From Elusimicrobiota bacterium (lineage in GTDB: Bacteria; Elusimicrobiota; Elusimicrobia; 2-02-FULL-39-32), in assembly GCA_016193115.1 (NCBI GenBank), contig JACPSV010000053.1, forward strand, positions 1 through 13,432: a DNA stretch of 13,432 nucleotides, given 5' to 3'. This document shows positions 1 through 7,134 of this stretch, piece after piece. Position numbers and translations under genes: made by a program. The stretch's first letter is position 1. The number at the start of each line of letters is the position of its first letter. The notes beneath the pieces were generated by a model. That model was not told where the DNA came from and did not search any database. It saw only the letters and a program-made list of their open reading frames with translations.

Positions 1-152
1 ACTTTAGGAAACTCTTCCAAAAGGGCAGCCATGTCGTAGTAGTCTTTTGTGGCATGGAGTCGGACCCAAGGCAAAATTGCCCGGTCCGTTCTCAGATCTT
101 TATAGAAGGGCTGATGTTGGTGCCACAAAAACGCGAGATATATTTTATTCAC
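1..152 (-). CDS. Glycoside hydrolase family 57 protein, N-terminal fragment (runs off left edge)
   Basis: Only the first 50 codons are in the window. The translation begins [19 protein letters not shown] and continues with [14 protein letters not shown], the hallmark start of GH57 enzymes: the HQHQP block is conserved region 1, and the family acts on alpha-glucans (amylase, amylopullulanase, 4-alpha-glucanotransferase). The start is taken as GTG because an in-frame TGA lies about nine codons upstream and no ATG or TTG intervenes. Its last base is shared as TAGTG with the stop of the beta-barrel gene, which suggests translational coupling. No signal peptide is visible, so a cytoplasmic enzyme is most likely. 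The exact activity cannot be told from this fragment. Family assignment is confident; substrate is open. Confidence 0.88.
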   Translation of the reverse strand, partial: MNKIYLAFLWHQHQPFYKDLRTDRAILPWVRLHATKDYYDMAALLEEFPK

Positions 153-1510
153 TAGAACCGGCCGGAGGCTTCAAACATCAGCCGGGACGACCCCACGTCG
201 TTTAACGTGGAGCTAGGAAAAAATTTGCCCCAACGGATGCCGAACGTGAGATGTTTGTGGTACCGGTACTCTCCTTTGATGACCAGTTCCCGTCCCAGGG
301 ATTTTTCCGTGATTGTGGCGGCCCCAATGCCGATTTCTGATTTCTGCATGGCGGTATAAAGGTAATATTCCAGGCCGGCGGTAAAGAAGTCCCACGGTTG
401 AACGGATCCTCTGAATCCAAACATCCGGATTCCGGAAAAAAGGCTGGTGTAGGAGCGGGTGGCGACCACCTTGTCCCCGACTTTAACGGGAATAATCACT
501 TTGTCCTCGTTGAAAAAGCTGTAGGGATTGGCCGCAAAAAATTCTCCGTATCCGCTCCGTTCCATGCCGTCCAGCTTGTGGCCGAAGGAGGGATTAAATT
601 TCTCATCTTCGTCCGAGGTGGTAGAACTGTCTCCGGAACCCTGCATGAACACAAAAGCCAGGAGCATTCTCTTGTACCGGGGATGGATGAAGTCAAATCC
701 TCCTTCAAACGTGAGAGCATCGCCGCTCAGGGTCATCTCTTTGGAAAAGGTTTTTGCTTTTCCTTTTTGCAGAACGTATTCCAAAGAATAGAAAGCGCCT
801 TTCTCCAACGTGCCGGCCAAATGAATATCGAAGAATTGTCTGGAAACCCTGTCGCTTGTGATGGGAGTGGTGTCTATGATGTTGGCATAGGGGGTTCCGG
901 CGCGGTCCTCTTCCAATATCCAGCCGAAACGGATGTTGTGGATTCCCCAACGGGTGGAAACTCCCGAGAGGTAAAGATCCCTGTCGCCTTCCGAAATTCT
1001 GTCTTTTACTTTACTGGCAAAAAGGTGCATACGAAAATCCCAAGGGAGTCCCGCTTCCAGACGGATCGCGTCGAAACCAAGACCATCGTCAGAAACCAAA
1101 AGTCCCGTTCCCCATTGGTACGGTTGTCTTCCAATGGTTAAAGAAAGCGGCAGTCCCTGAATTTCGTTCGCTTGGAGGTAAACATTTTCCACAAAAGGCA
1201 GGAAGTCTTCCCGAGGGTAACGGTTCAACAAAGGAACGGTGGATCCCGTGACTCCAATCGCCTGCAGGACGGCGCCAACCTCAATGCCCGGTTCCAATTT
1301 CCCTTTGACGTAAACGCGGGCTCTCTGCGAGTAAAATTTTTCCTCAATGGTTTTTCCCGACCCGATAGGCGCCTCGCTGGTGTAGGAAGGATTGTTAATA
1401 TGGACGCCGCGGAACCGGTAATCCGTTCCCACGTCCAAACTCGCCGCGGGAAGAGAAGAAACTAATCCGGCCGCGGCAAGAAGAAGAGCGAGCAGAAGAG
1501 GATTTCGCAT
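152..1510 (-). CDS. Outer-membrane beta-barrel protein, Alg_export-like
   Basis: 452 residues from the ATG at 1510. A 33-residue longer open frame exists, but the chosen ATG overlaps the TPR gene's stop (TAATG) and opens a clean signal peptide: [20 protein letters not shown], with likely cleavage after the PAA near residue 23. The mature part has alternating polar/hydrophobic strands with many aromatics. A block at about 116-165 ([17 protein letters not shown], then [14 protein letters not shown]) resembles the alginate-export/porin-like outer-membrane family. The protein ends in MFEASGRF, and a terminal Phe is the usual BAM recognition feature. Acidic and Gly/Ser-rich stretches near 290-320 could be an extracellular loop. 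No Shine-Dalgarno sequence is seen, so translation is probably coupled to the upstream TPR gene. A porin or polysaccharide channel is likely; the substrate is unknown. Confidence 0.8.
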   Translation of the reverse strand: MRNPLLLALLLAAAGLVSSLPAASLDVGTDYRFRGVHINNPSYTSEAPIGSGKTIEEKFYSQRARVYVKGKLEPGIEVGAVLQAIGVTGSTVPLLNRYPREDFLPFVENVYLQANEIQGLPLSLTIGRQPYQWGTGLLVSDDGLGFDAIRLEAGLPWDFRMHLFASKVKDRISEGDRDLYLSGVSTRWGIHNIRFGWILEEDRAGTPYANIIDTTPITSDRVSRQFFDIHLAGTLEKGAFYSLEYVLQKGKAKTFSKEMTLSGDALTFEGGFDFIHPRYKRMLLAFVFMQGSGDSSTTSDEDEKFNPSFGHKLDGMERSGYGEFFAANPYSFFNEDKVIIPVKVGDKVVATRSYTSLFSGIRMFGFRGSVQPWDFFTAGLEYYLYTAMQKSEIGIGAATITEKSLGRELVIKGEYRYHKHLTFGIRWGKFFPSSTLNDVGSSRLMFEASGRF

Positions 1511-2229
1511 TATTTGGTTTGGGGCGGTGGTGTGGTTGAAGCCGGTAAAGGAGTTTGGAATGGTTGGGGAGAGATCGTTTGGTAACGGACCCGCGCTTTT
1601 TCCGCCCAAGAGCTGCCGGGGAACACAGTGATGATTTTTTCGTAAATTTCTTTGGCGGCGTCCGGATTGTGGGACAGCTCATAGACGCGGCCCAAGGATT
1701 CATGGATTTTTGGAGAGAGATAATGTTCGGAAAATTCGGACAGAAACTGCCGGTAGGTGGCGACGCTCGAACTGTAGTCTCCCATCTGTTCCTGGGAAGC
1801 GCCCATGCCGGCAAGGATAAAAGGAAGAATCATTTTGGAAGAATTCTTTTCCAAGCAGCGCTTGTAGCTTTCCACCGCTTCCGGAAACTTGCCTTGCCTG
1901 TAGAGCAAATCTCCTTTTCCCAAAAGGGCAAAAACAGCCGCGGGGGTATGGCCATAATTGTTGATGACCTCATTGAAATAGTTCAGACCGTTGTCCGGCT
2001 GGTTGGAGAATGACCAGTTCTGGCCGGCGGCATAACGTTCCCAAGCTTGTTTCCTTAAGTTTCTGAAGTTGGAGAAAATAAAAACGGTTACCCCCGCCAC
2101 GACCGCGACGGTTCCAACAATCGAGAAAAAGGTTTGCCTGTGAGCGGCCACCCATTCCAAAGCTCTCTGCACCCATTGTTGGAGCGGGTCAATCTTAAGA
2201 TCTTGACGGCTGGAAAGCGGTTGTACCAT
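1510..2229 (-). CDS. Membrane-anchored TPR protein (YfgM-like)
   Basis: 239 residues. A short N-terminal tail is followed by one hydrophobic segment at about 34-54 (FFSIVGTVAVVAGVTVFIF), then a helical part with TPR-like repeats around 95-130 (ALLGKGDLLYRQGKFPEAVESY), 133-168 and 172-205 (ESLGRVYELSHNPDAAKEIYEK). It ends in a Pro/Thr-rich low-complexity tail. This layout matches YfgM-type proteins, single-pass with a periplasmic TPR domain and implicated in handling secreted or outer-membrane proteins at the translocon. The start has a good ribosome binding site nine bases upstream. The stop overlaps the start of the beta-barrel gene by one base (TAATG), so a shared role in envelope assembly or polysaccharide traffic is inferred. 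The TPR register is approximate. Confidence 0.75.
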   Translation of the reverse strand: MVQPLSSRQDLKIDPLQQWVQRALEWVAAHRQTFFSIVGTVAVVAGVTVFIFSNFRNLRKQAWERYAAGQNWSFSNQPDNGLNYFNEVINNYGHTPAAVFALLGKGDLLYRQGKFPEAVESYKRCLEKNSSKMILPFILAGMGASQEQMGDYSSSVATYRQFLSEFSEHYLSPKIHESLGRVYELSHNPDAAKEIYEKIITVFPGSSWAEKARVRYQTISPQPFQTPLPASTTPPPQTK

Positions 2230-2238
2230 TTTAAAAAT

Positions 2239-2244
2239 TCCTTT
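2239..2244 (-). promoter_or_regulatory. Ribosome binding site of the TPR gene
   Basis: AAAGGA lies nine bases before the ATG at 2229, in the 34-bp spacer between tRNA-Arg and the TPR gene. It supports that start codon. Confidence 0.6.
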
Positions 2245-2263
2245 ATGCTCTACACGATAAGCG

Positions 2264-2337
2264 CGCCCCCGGGCGGAGTCGAACTGCCAACCTTGTCCTT
2301 AGGACGGACCTGCTCTATCCAATTGAGCTACGGGGGC
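2264..2337 (-). tRNA. tRNA-Arg, anticodon CCU
   Basis: A 74-nt cloverleaf on the minus strand. The acceptor GCCCCCG pairs perfectly with CGGGGGC, followed by discriminator G and no encoded CCA. The D arm is GCTC-AATTGGATA-GAGC. The anticodon loop GTCCTAA gives CCU, decoding AGG (Arg). The T loop is TTCGACT. Two stem mismatches are present: G27.A43 at the top of the anticodon stem (GGTCC with GGACA) and A52.C62 in the T stem (GGCAG with CCGCC). The gene sits between apt and the TPR gene with about 35 bp either side and is probably co-transcribed. Identity is confident; the mismatches raise a small doubt about full function. Confidence 0.9.
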
Positions 2338-2372
2338 TTAGGCTCCTTATTCCGATGGGAACGCGGGTCGGG

Positions 2373-2897
2373 CTAATATTTAATCAGTGAAAAAATATCG
2401 TAGCCGTTCAGATTTTTCCTGCCTTTCAAAAATTCCAGTTCGATCACGAAAGCGAGACCCACAATGGTTCCGCCCGCTTTTTCCACAAGTTCTGCGGTGG
2501 CCCTGGCGGTTCCTCCCGTGGCCAGAAGATCGTCCACGATCAAAACTTTGGTTCCCGGCTGGATCGCATCCTCATGCATTTCCAAAGTGTCAGTTCCATA
2601 TTCCAAAGAGTAGGTCGCGGAAATAGTTTTGTATGGAAGTTTCCCTTTCTTGCGGATCGGAACCAGACCGGCGTCGAGTTTGTAAGCCACGGGAGCTCCA
2701 AATATAAAACCCCGCGACTCGATCCCCGTGACCGTGTCAATTTTTTTGGATTTAAAGTGATCGGCGATTTGGTCTACCACCTGTTTAAAAATGTCTCCCC
2801 GGCTCAGCAAAGTGGTGATATCCTTAAAAATGATCCCTTTTTTGGGAAAGTCCGGGATATCCCGGATTGCGTCTTTCAGGTTCGTCATCGTTTTCAT
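2373..2897 (-). CDS. apt: Adenine phosphoribosyltransferase
   Basis: 174 residues, the normal length for this cytoplasmic purine-salvage enzyme, which joins adenine and PRPP to give AMP and pyrophosphate. The N-terminal block [20 protein letters not shown] is characteristic of Apt. [17 protein letters not shown] lies at about 58-74, and the PRPP-binding loop [14 protein letters not shown] at 118-131 carries the acidic pair and the GGT turn. The first ATG is preferred over the ATG at codon 4 because AAGGAG sits eight bases before it. That site overlaps the stop codon of the upstream sigma-factor gene (TAAGGAG), so the two are co-transcribed. tRNA-Arg follows 35 bp downstream. Confidence 0.97.
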   Translation of the reverse strand: MKTMTNLKDAIRDIPDFPKKGIIFKDITTLLSRGDIFKQVVDQIADHFKSKKIDTVTGIESRGFIFGAPVAYKLDAGLVPIRKKGKLPYKTISATYSLEYGTDTLEMHEDAIQPGTKVLIVDDLLATGGTARATAELVEKAGGTIVGLAFVIELEFLKGRKNLNGYDIFSLIKY

Positions 2898-2905
2898 ATT
2901 GGATT

Positions 2906-2911
2906 CTCCTT
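2906..2911 (-). promoter_or_regulatory. Ribosome binding site of apt
   Basis: AAGGAG eight bases upstream of the apt ATG. It shares bases with the TAA stop codon of the sigma-factor gene. It is one of the two clearest Shine-Dalgarno sites in the window and decides the apt start. Confidence 0.85.
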
Positions 2912-3821
2912 AACCGAGACCCATTCTTTGGGTAATCTGTTTCAAATGAAACAAAGCTCTCTCTTGGATCTGCCGTACCCGCTCGCGCGAGATTTTGTAT
3001 TTTTTGCCGACTTCATCTAATGTGCAGGTCTCTTCCCCGTCAATGCCAAACCGCAATGCCAGAATATCTTTTTCTCGTTTTGGCAGCCGGGAAAGAGCGG
3101 CTTCCATTTCATCGTGCAGTTTGAGTACCGAGAAAACTTTGTCCGGTTCATGGACGGATTTGTCTGAAATGATATCTTTCAGAGACAGATTGTCGTCTTC
3201 ATCCAGGGTCAGGTCGAGCGACCCAATTCCTCTGGAAGCTTCCACCGCTTCCATGACGCCTTTGACTTGGCGGGCAGTCAGGTTTAGACGGTTCGCCATT
3301 TCCGAAAGGGTCGGACTTCTGCCCAGTTGGACAGTAAGGTTTTCCCATTCCTTAAACCATTTGCGCAGGGCTTCCCAGGCGTGGGGCGGTATGCGAATGG
3401 TTTTAGACTGTTCCTGGATGGATCGGCGGACAGACTGGTCAATCCAATAGGAAGCGTATGTGGAAAAACGAAATCCTTTGTGGGCATTGAACTTTTTGAG
3501 AGCATGGATCAATCCGATGTTTCCCTCTTCGATCAGATCTATGAAATCTGACCCCGGCCGGTAATATCGTTTGGCGATTGGGATCACCAATCGTAAGTTG
3601 CCCGTAACCAGCGCGGACTTGGCTTCTTCGCCTTCCCTCACGGTTTTCTGCAACTCTTTTCTTGATTTCTCACCTAACCGGCGTCCGGACTTTTGTAATT
3701 TTTCCGCCGCCTTTTCCCCCTCTTTGAACTTCTTCCAAATCTTCAGGAACTCCGGGTGGCTGAGAGGCGGAGACTTACGGATTTCGCGGAAATAAAGCGA
3801 TACAGGATCTAAACTATCCAT
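2910..3821 (-). CDS. RNA polymerase sigma-70 family factor (group-2/RpoS-like)
   Basis: 303 residues with regions 1.2 to 4.2 and no region 1.1. Region 1.2 is DPVSLYFREIRKSPPLSHPEF (5-25, followed by helix). A basic/acidic insert of about 30 residues (38-66) follows, then region 2 from NLRLVIPIAKRYY (75-87) through DLIEEGNIGLIHALKKF to GFRFSTYASYWIDQSVRRSI (116-135). Region 3 is around 142-205. Region 4 has LPKREKDILALRFG (246-259) and the helix-turn-helix TLDEVGKKYKISRERVRQIQ (267-286). The architecture is that of a primary-like alternative sigma factor such as RpoS. In region 2.4 the residues aligned to E. coli RpoD W433, R436 and T440 are Tyr, Asp and Arg, an unusual -10 reading surface. 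The ATG lies 3 nt after the acylphosphatase stop, and apt follows after 12 nt. Assignment to rpoS itself is inference. Confidence 0.9.
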   Translation of the reverse strand: MDSLDPVSLYFREIRKSPPLSHPEFLKIWKKFKEGEKAAEKLQKSGRRLGEKSRKELQKTVREGEEAKSALVTGNLRLVIPIAKRYYRPGSDFIDLIEEGNIGLIHALKKFNAHKGFRFSTYASYWIDQSVRRSIQEQSKTIRIPPHAWEALRKWFKEWENLTVQLGRSPTLSEMANRLNLTARQVKGVMEAVEASRGIGSLDLTLDEDDNLSLKDIISDKSVHEPDKVFSVLKLHDEMEAALSRLPKREKDILALRFGIDGEETCTLDEVGKKYKISRERVRQIQERALFHLKQITQRMGLG

Positions 3822-3824
3822 TGC

Positions 3825-4094
3825 TCAAACCGCAATCTCAAAATCTTTTTCATCTACAATCTCGTTCATAGGTTCCTTTATAATTCTCTCAACGGAAGCC
3901 CAGTGGTGTCCATTTTCAATATCCCGGATAAACCCTTCTAAACGGGTTGGATCCCCCTGAACTTCCGATTCCACATCTCCATTAGAACAATTTCTGACCC
4001 ATCCAGTCAAATTCTCTCTCTTTGCTCTCTGAACCACAAAGAACCGGTACCCAACCCCTTGCACTCCTCCCTGGATTCGCAGACGCAGTCTCAC
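3825..4094 (-). CDS. acyP: Acylphosphatase
   Basis: 89 residues from a GTG whose bases overlap the glycosyltransferase stop (GTGA, 4 nt). A longer open frame upstream of this GTG lies wholly inside the glycosyltransferase and adds a Cys/Arg-rich, non-homologous stretch, so it was not used. The family signature GGVQGVGYRFFV supplies the phosphate cradle and catalytic Arg17. GWVRNCSNGDVE supplies catalytic Asn35. The length is exactly that of the single-domain family, which hydrolyses acyl phosphates such as acetyl phosphate and 1,3-bisphosphoglycerate. The physiological role in bacteria is uncertain. It sits three bases before the sigma-factor ATG. Confidence 0.93.
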   Translation of the reverse strand: MRLRLRIQGGVQGVGYRFFVVQRAKRENLTGWVRNCSNGDVESEVQGDPTRLEGFIRDIENGHHWASVERIIKEPMNEIVDEKDFEIAV

Positions 4095-5302
4095 GAGGCG
4101 CGGGCAACGGTTTGGGCAGGGAGGCGATGACCGTCCTGTGACTCGCTCAGAAGTCGCGCAATCGCGTGAACGCTGTCCCACGCCGCGGTGGGAGTTGCAA
4201 TCTTCTGGCATTTCTCCGCCAGAGTCTCCAATTTGTCGGAATCCGCGAGCAGTTGTTTGAGAGTGTCTTTGAAGTGGTCCATGTTTTTGGTTTTCACAGC
4301 CGCTCCGTTTTTGACCAGATGTTCCGCGTTCCTTTCTTCCTGTCCGGGAATGGGGTTCACCAAGACCATCGGTAACCCTTTCGCCAAAGATTCCGAGGTG
4401 GTGATCCCTCCCGGTTTCGTGACCAGTATGTCGGAGGCGTCCATGAGAAGAGGGATCGTCCGCGTGTAACCGTAAATTTGCACGCTGCGCGATTTTTGTT
4501 TTCTTTGAAGATTGGATTTAAGCTCTTTATTGAGGCCAGTGACAATCAGTATCTGGATAGGAAGGCGCAGGGACAAAATTTCATCCAGCGTGTCTTGCAG
4601 AGGGCCCCAGCCGTGGGTTCCTCCCATCAAAAGAAGAGTCTTCTTCATGGGGTCCAGACCCAACTTCTTTCTAGCTTTCTCCTTGGTTAATTTATTGCCA
4701 AAGGCCGGGTCAATGGGAATACCGCAAATCTTTATTTTTTCTTTGCGGATACCTTTACGCAGAAGCGTCTCTTCCGAACTTTGATTGGCGACGATATAGA
4801 GATCCACTTCCGGATAGATCCAATAGGAGTGAACAGCGTAATCCGTTAAAATGCCGACCAAAGGCATTTTGGTTTCTCCCCGCCGCTTATATTCCGCGAT
4901 CACTCCGCAGGGAACCGCGTGGGTACAGACAAAAGCGGTGGGCTGGTACTGCTCGATCAGAAATTTCAGTTTCTGGGCGTTAAAAATGTTAAAAAGTTGC
5001 CGGATCTCCCGTGTCAACTCTTCCACTTCCGGGTTATCATACAGAAAATCCCACAGTTGCGGTGTATAGCGCAGTATCTCCAGATAAGTTTTAGCTACCA
5101 GAGACCCCAGAATAGGGTAGAGATAGGTGATCGTGTCCAGCTCGACCGTGTGGAGTGTGGAGGGATAACAGGAGTCAAAAACCTTTCTCACCGCTCCCGC
5201 GCAAATTTTGTGGCCGCTGTTGGGAGAGGCATACAGAAACGCAATCTGTTGGCGCAATTCCGGCAAGCCCTCTAGCGTTCGGGTGGGAGCAGCTAAACTC
5301 AT
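4091..5302 (-). CDS. GT28/MGDG-synthase-like glycolipid glycosyltransferase
   Basis: 403 residues with the two Rossmann-like lobes of MurG-type (GT-B) enzymes. The N lobe opens with IAFLYASPNSGHKICAGAV (20-38), the Gly-His lipid-acceptor loop of the MGDG synthase family, and has THAVPCGV (127-134) and GILTDYAVHSYW (150-161). The C lobe has MGGTHGWG (226-233) and the nucleotide-sugar site TKPGGITTSESLAKGLP (295-311), then IPGQEERNAEHL. Relatives transfer glucose or galactose from UDP-sugars to diacylglycerol at the inner membrane face. That fits the pgsA-plsY-gpsA genes upstream. The ATG is only 5 bp past the 3' end of tRNA-Pro and has no Shine-Dalgarno site. In-frame TTG codons at residues 13 and 16 are alternative starts. 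Donor and acceptor are not determined. Confidence 0.85.
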   Translation of the reverse strand: MSLAAPTRTLEGLPELRQQIAFLYASPNSGHKICAGAVRKVFDSCYPSTLHTVELDTITYLYPILGSLVAKTYLEILRYTPQLWDFLYDNPEVEELTREIRQLFNIFNAQKLKFLIEQYQPTAFVCTHAVPCGVIAEYKRRGETKMPLVGILTDYAVHSYWIYPEVDLYIVANQSSEETLLRKGIRKEKIKICGIPIDPAFGNKLTKEKARKKLGLDPMKKTLLLMGGTHGWGPLQDTLDEILSLRLPIQILIVTGLNKELKSNLQRKQKSRSVQIYGYTRTIPLLMDASDILVTKPGGITTSESLAKGLPMVLVNPIPGQEERNAEHLVKNGAAVKTKNMDHFKDTLKQLLADSDKLETLAEKCQKIATPTAAWDSVHAIARLLSESQDGHRLPAQTVARAS

Positions 5303-5307
5303 ACAAT

Positions 5308-5378
5308 TCGGGGTGCCGAGAATCGAACTCGGGCTACACCCACCCCAAGGGCGCGTACTGCCATTATACTACACCCCG
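5308..5378 (-). tRNA. tRNA-Pro, anticodon GGG
   Basis: A 71-nt cloverleaf. The acceptor CGGGGTG pairs perfectly with CACCCCG, discriminator A, no encoded CCA. The D arm GTAT-AATGGCA-GTAC has one G-U pair. The anticodon stem is CGCCC/GGGTG with one G-U pair, and loop TTGGGGT gives GGG followed by the G37 typical of proline tRNAs. A 4-nt variable loop precedes a perfect T stem CCGAG/CTCGG with loop TTCGATT. It starts 7 bp after the merR stop and ends 5 bp before the glycosyltransferase ATG, so it is probably cut from a polycistronic transcript. Confidence 0.95.
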
Positions 5379-5385
5379 CCTGTTT

Positions 5386-5736
5386 TCACTTCAGAATTTT
5401 TAGGATCTCTTGCAGAGTTTCTTGGGTCTCTTTCAAGGCCTCTACCGCCGCGCTGTTTCCCTGCAGATCCATTTTCAAATCTTCCTGAACCCTTCTGTTT
5501 TCCTGAACAAGATGCTTTTTGGCTCCCAGGATCGTGAACCCTTGGATGTGGAGCAGGTCTTTGACCTTGAGTATGTTCTCAATGTCTTTGCGGCTATATT
5601 TCCTGTGGCCGGATTCCCTGCGGCTGGGTCGGAGAACGTTGAACTCTGTTTCCCAGTAACGCAGAACATAAGGTTTGACCTTTGTGATCTGGCACGTTTC
5701 TCCAATGGAGAAATATTCCTTGTCCGCAAGCTCCAT
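5386..5736 (-). CDS. Small MerR-family transcriptional regulator
   Basis: 116 residues. The N-terminal winged helix-turn-helix (about 8-78) carries FSIGETCQITKVKPYVLRYWE, the wing RPSRRESGHRKYSRKDIE, and a following helix pair with LLHIQGFTILGAKKHL. After it there is only a short helical, coiled-coil-prone tail (about 80-116) that ends at the last codon. There is no cysteine metal site and no ligand-binding domain, so no inducer can be predicted. Members of this small subtype commonly sit next to an HU/IHF gene, as here (47 bp away). The ATG has no clear ribosome binding site. tRNA-Pro follows 7 bp after the stop. Confidence 0.88.
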   Translation of the reverse strand: MELADKEYFSIGETCQITKVKPYVLRYWETEFNVLRPSRRESGHRKYSRKDIENILKVKDLLHIQGFTILGAKKHLVQENRRVQEDLKMDLQGNSAAVEALKETQETLQEILKILK

Positions 5737-5745
5737 CGTCGGGAT

Positions 5746-5774
5746 ATTGAACCAAAACCCGAAGCCAAAGTCAA
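5746..5774 (-). promoter_or_regulatory. Possible sigma-70-type promoter before merR
   Basis: In the HU/IHF-merR spacer the minus strand reads TTGACT, 17 bases, TTCAAT (5/6 and 4/6 matches to -35 and -10 consensus). The predicted transcription start would fall within a few bases of the merR ATG, giving an almost leaderless message. The match could easily be chance. Confidence 0.2.
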
Positions 5775-5783
5775 TTTAACCGA

Positions 5784-6050
5784 TTATGAAAGTTTGAAGA
5801 GGTCTTTGGAGGGGATGAACTTGATCACCCGTTTGGGCGGGACAGATACGGGTTCCATGGTTTTGGGATTGTGTCTCCTCTGTGCTTTCCGGATGCGTGG
5901 ATACAGGCTGCCAATGCCGCTTAAAACCACTTTCTCGCCGCTCTGGACGGATTCCCGTATTGTTTTCAAAATTCTGTTGACCGCTTTCTCAGCCTCTTGC
6001 CTTTGGCCTAAAACCTGGGTCAGTTGTCGAACCAAATCTGTTTTGTTCAT
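5784..6050 (-). CDS. HU/IHF-family DNA-binding protein
   Basis: 88 residues, normal for this dimeric DNA-bending family. MNKTDLVRQL and the helical N-terminal half (1-40) are followed by the GEKVVLSGIGSLYPR strand region (38-52) and the DNA-intercalating arm around RRHNPKTMEP (58-67), whose Pro62 is the conserved kinking residue. The usual Gly after the arm's NPxT is Met here. It ends with IKFIPSKDLFKL, the conserved closing strand and helix. HU, IHF-alpha and IHF-beta cannot be separated from sequence alone. The neighbouring small merR gene favours the IHF-alpha type context. The gap to gpsA is 13 bp and an AAGG lies immediately before the ATG. Confidence 0.9.
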   Translation of the reverse strand: MNKTDLVRQLTQVLGQRQEAEKAVNRILKTIRESVQSGEKVVLSGIGSLYPRIRKAQRRHNPKTMEPVSVPPKRVIKFIPSKDLFKLS

Positions 6051-6063
6051 CCTTGACCGAGCA

Positions 6064-7131
6064 TCAGCGAGGAAATGGTTTTACCTTAGATGTTGTAGGA
6101 GAAAAACCATTTAGCCACTCTTCAGATTCGGATTCTTCATGCACGGGTCGGGAGAGGAGATCCTGGACAGATTCCCGAATCGCTTTACCTTCATACAACA
6201 CCTGGTAAATTTCCGTGATGATAGGGCAATCGCACCCATATTTTTGCGTCAGTTGGTACGCCGACTTTGCGGTTGGGTACCCTTCTGTCACCATCGTCAT
6301 CTCCTTCAAGGCCGCGGGCACGCTTTTTCCCTGCCCAATTTTCTCTCCTAAAAGGCGGTTTCGAGAATGTTGGGAAAGGCAGGTGACCACAAGGTCTCCC
6401 ATTCCCGCCAACCCAAAGAATGTGACCTGTTTCGCGCCCATCCGCACTCCCAGTTTGGCCATTTCGTTGAGTCCGCGGGTAATCAACGCTGATTTTGTGT
6501 TGTCTCCCAACTGCAGTCCGTCACAGGCGCCGCAAGCGATGGCAAATATGTTTTTTAAGGAGCCGGAGATCTCTACCCCAATCGGGTCGGAATGGGTGTA
6601 GACCCGGAAAGCGGGGGTGGCCAAAGTCTCTTGAACTTCCTCCGCAAGACTTTTGTTAGAGCAGGCAGCTACGACAGCCGTCGGGATACCGATCGCCACC
6701 TCCTCCGCGTGGCTGGGTCCGGAAACCGCAATCACTTTTCCTTTTATTTTCGGACACTCTTCCTCTATTACTTCCGACATCCTTTTAAGACTTTCTACGT
6801 CTATCCCCTTAGAAAGGCTGACTGCCCACTGAAGGGCGGGTGAAAACGCGTTTACTTTTTTCCATGTGGCGCGCACAAACTGGGAAGGAATGACGGAAAA
6901 AACGGTGGTCGCGCCGTCTAACGCTTTCGCCATGTCGGACGTAATTTGCACGGAACCGGGAATTTTAAGTTGTGGTAAAAAAGAAAGCGACCGGGTGCGA
7001 ACCATTTGATCCACCTGACTTTGCAAAAATTCCCAGATCGTGACAGAAAATCCCTTCTGAGCCAAATGAGAAGCGATCGTGGCTCCCCAAGACCCTCCCC
7101 CCAGAACGACAATTTTAGAGTTCGCATTCAT
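6064..7131 (-). CDS. gpsA: Glycerol-3-phosphate dehydrogenase [NAD(P)+]
   Basis: 355 residues. This cytoplasmic enzyme reduces dihydroxyacetone phosphate to sn-glycerol-3-phosphate, the backbone for phospholipids. The NAD(P)-binding fold opens with VVLGGGSWGATIASHLAQKG (8-27). SKG at 107-109, VSGPSHAEE at 136-144 and GSLKNIFAIACG with catalytic Lys193 are all present, as is GLAGMGDLVVTC at 240-251. A charged, Ser/Glu-rich tail of about 25 residues after 330 extends beyond the family core. AAGGAG six bases before the ATG overlaps the end of plsY, whose product uses this enzyme's product. Confident. Confidence 0.97.
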   Translation of the reverse strand: MNANSKIVVLGGGSWGATIASHLAQKGFSVTIWEFLQSQVDQMVRTRSLSFLPQLKIPGSVQITSDMAKALDGATTVFSVIPSQFVRATWKKVNAFSPALQWAVSLSKGIDVESLKRMSEVIEEECPKIKGKVIAVSGPSHAEEVAIGIPTAVVAACSNKSLAEEVQETLATPAFRVYTHSDPIGVEISGSLKNIFAIACGACDGLQLGDNTKSALITRGLNEMAKLGVRMGAKQVTFFGLAGMGDLVVTCLSQHSRNRLLGEKIGQGKSVPAALKEMTMVTEGYPTAKSAYQLTQKYGCDCPIITEIYQVLYEGKAIRESVQDLLSRPVHEESESEEWLNGFSPTTSKVKPFPR

Positions 7132-7134
7132 TGA

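Noticed and set aside
398..1141. Plus-strand open frame of 247 codons
   Set aside because: It lies wholly opposite the beta-barrel gene, has no recognisable motif, and every supported gene in the window is on the minus strand.
1511..1609. N-terminal extension of the beta-barrel protein
   Set aside because: The ATG at 1510 starts a proper signal peptide and forms a TAATG coupling; the extension would bury the signal sequence.
4095..4211. N-terminal extension of acylphosphatase
   Set aside because: It is inside the glycosyltransferase gene and is unlike the family; GTG at 4094 gives a complete 89-residue enzyme.
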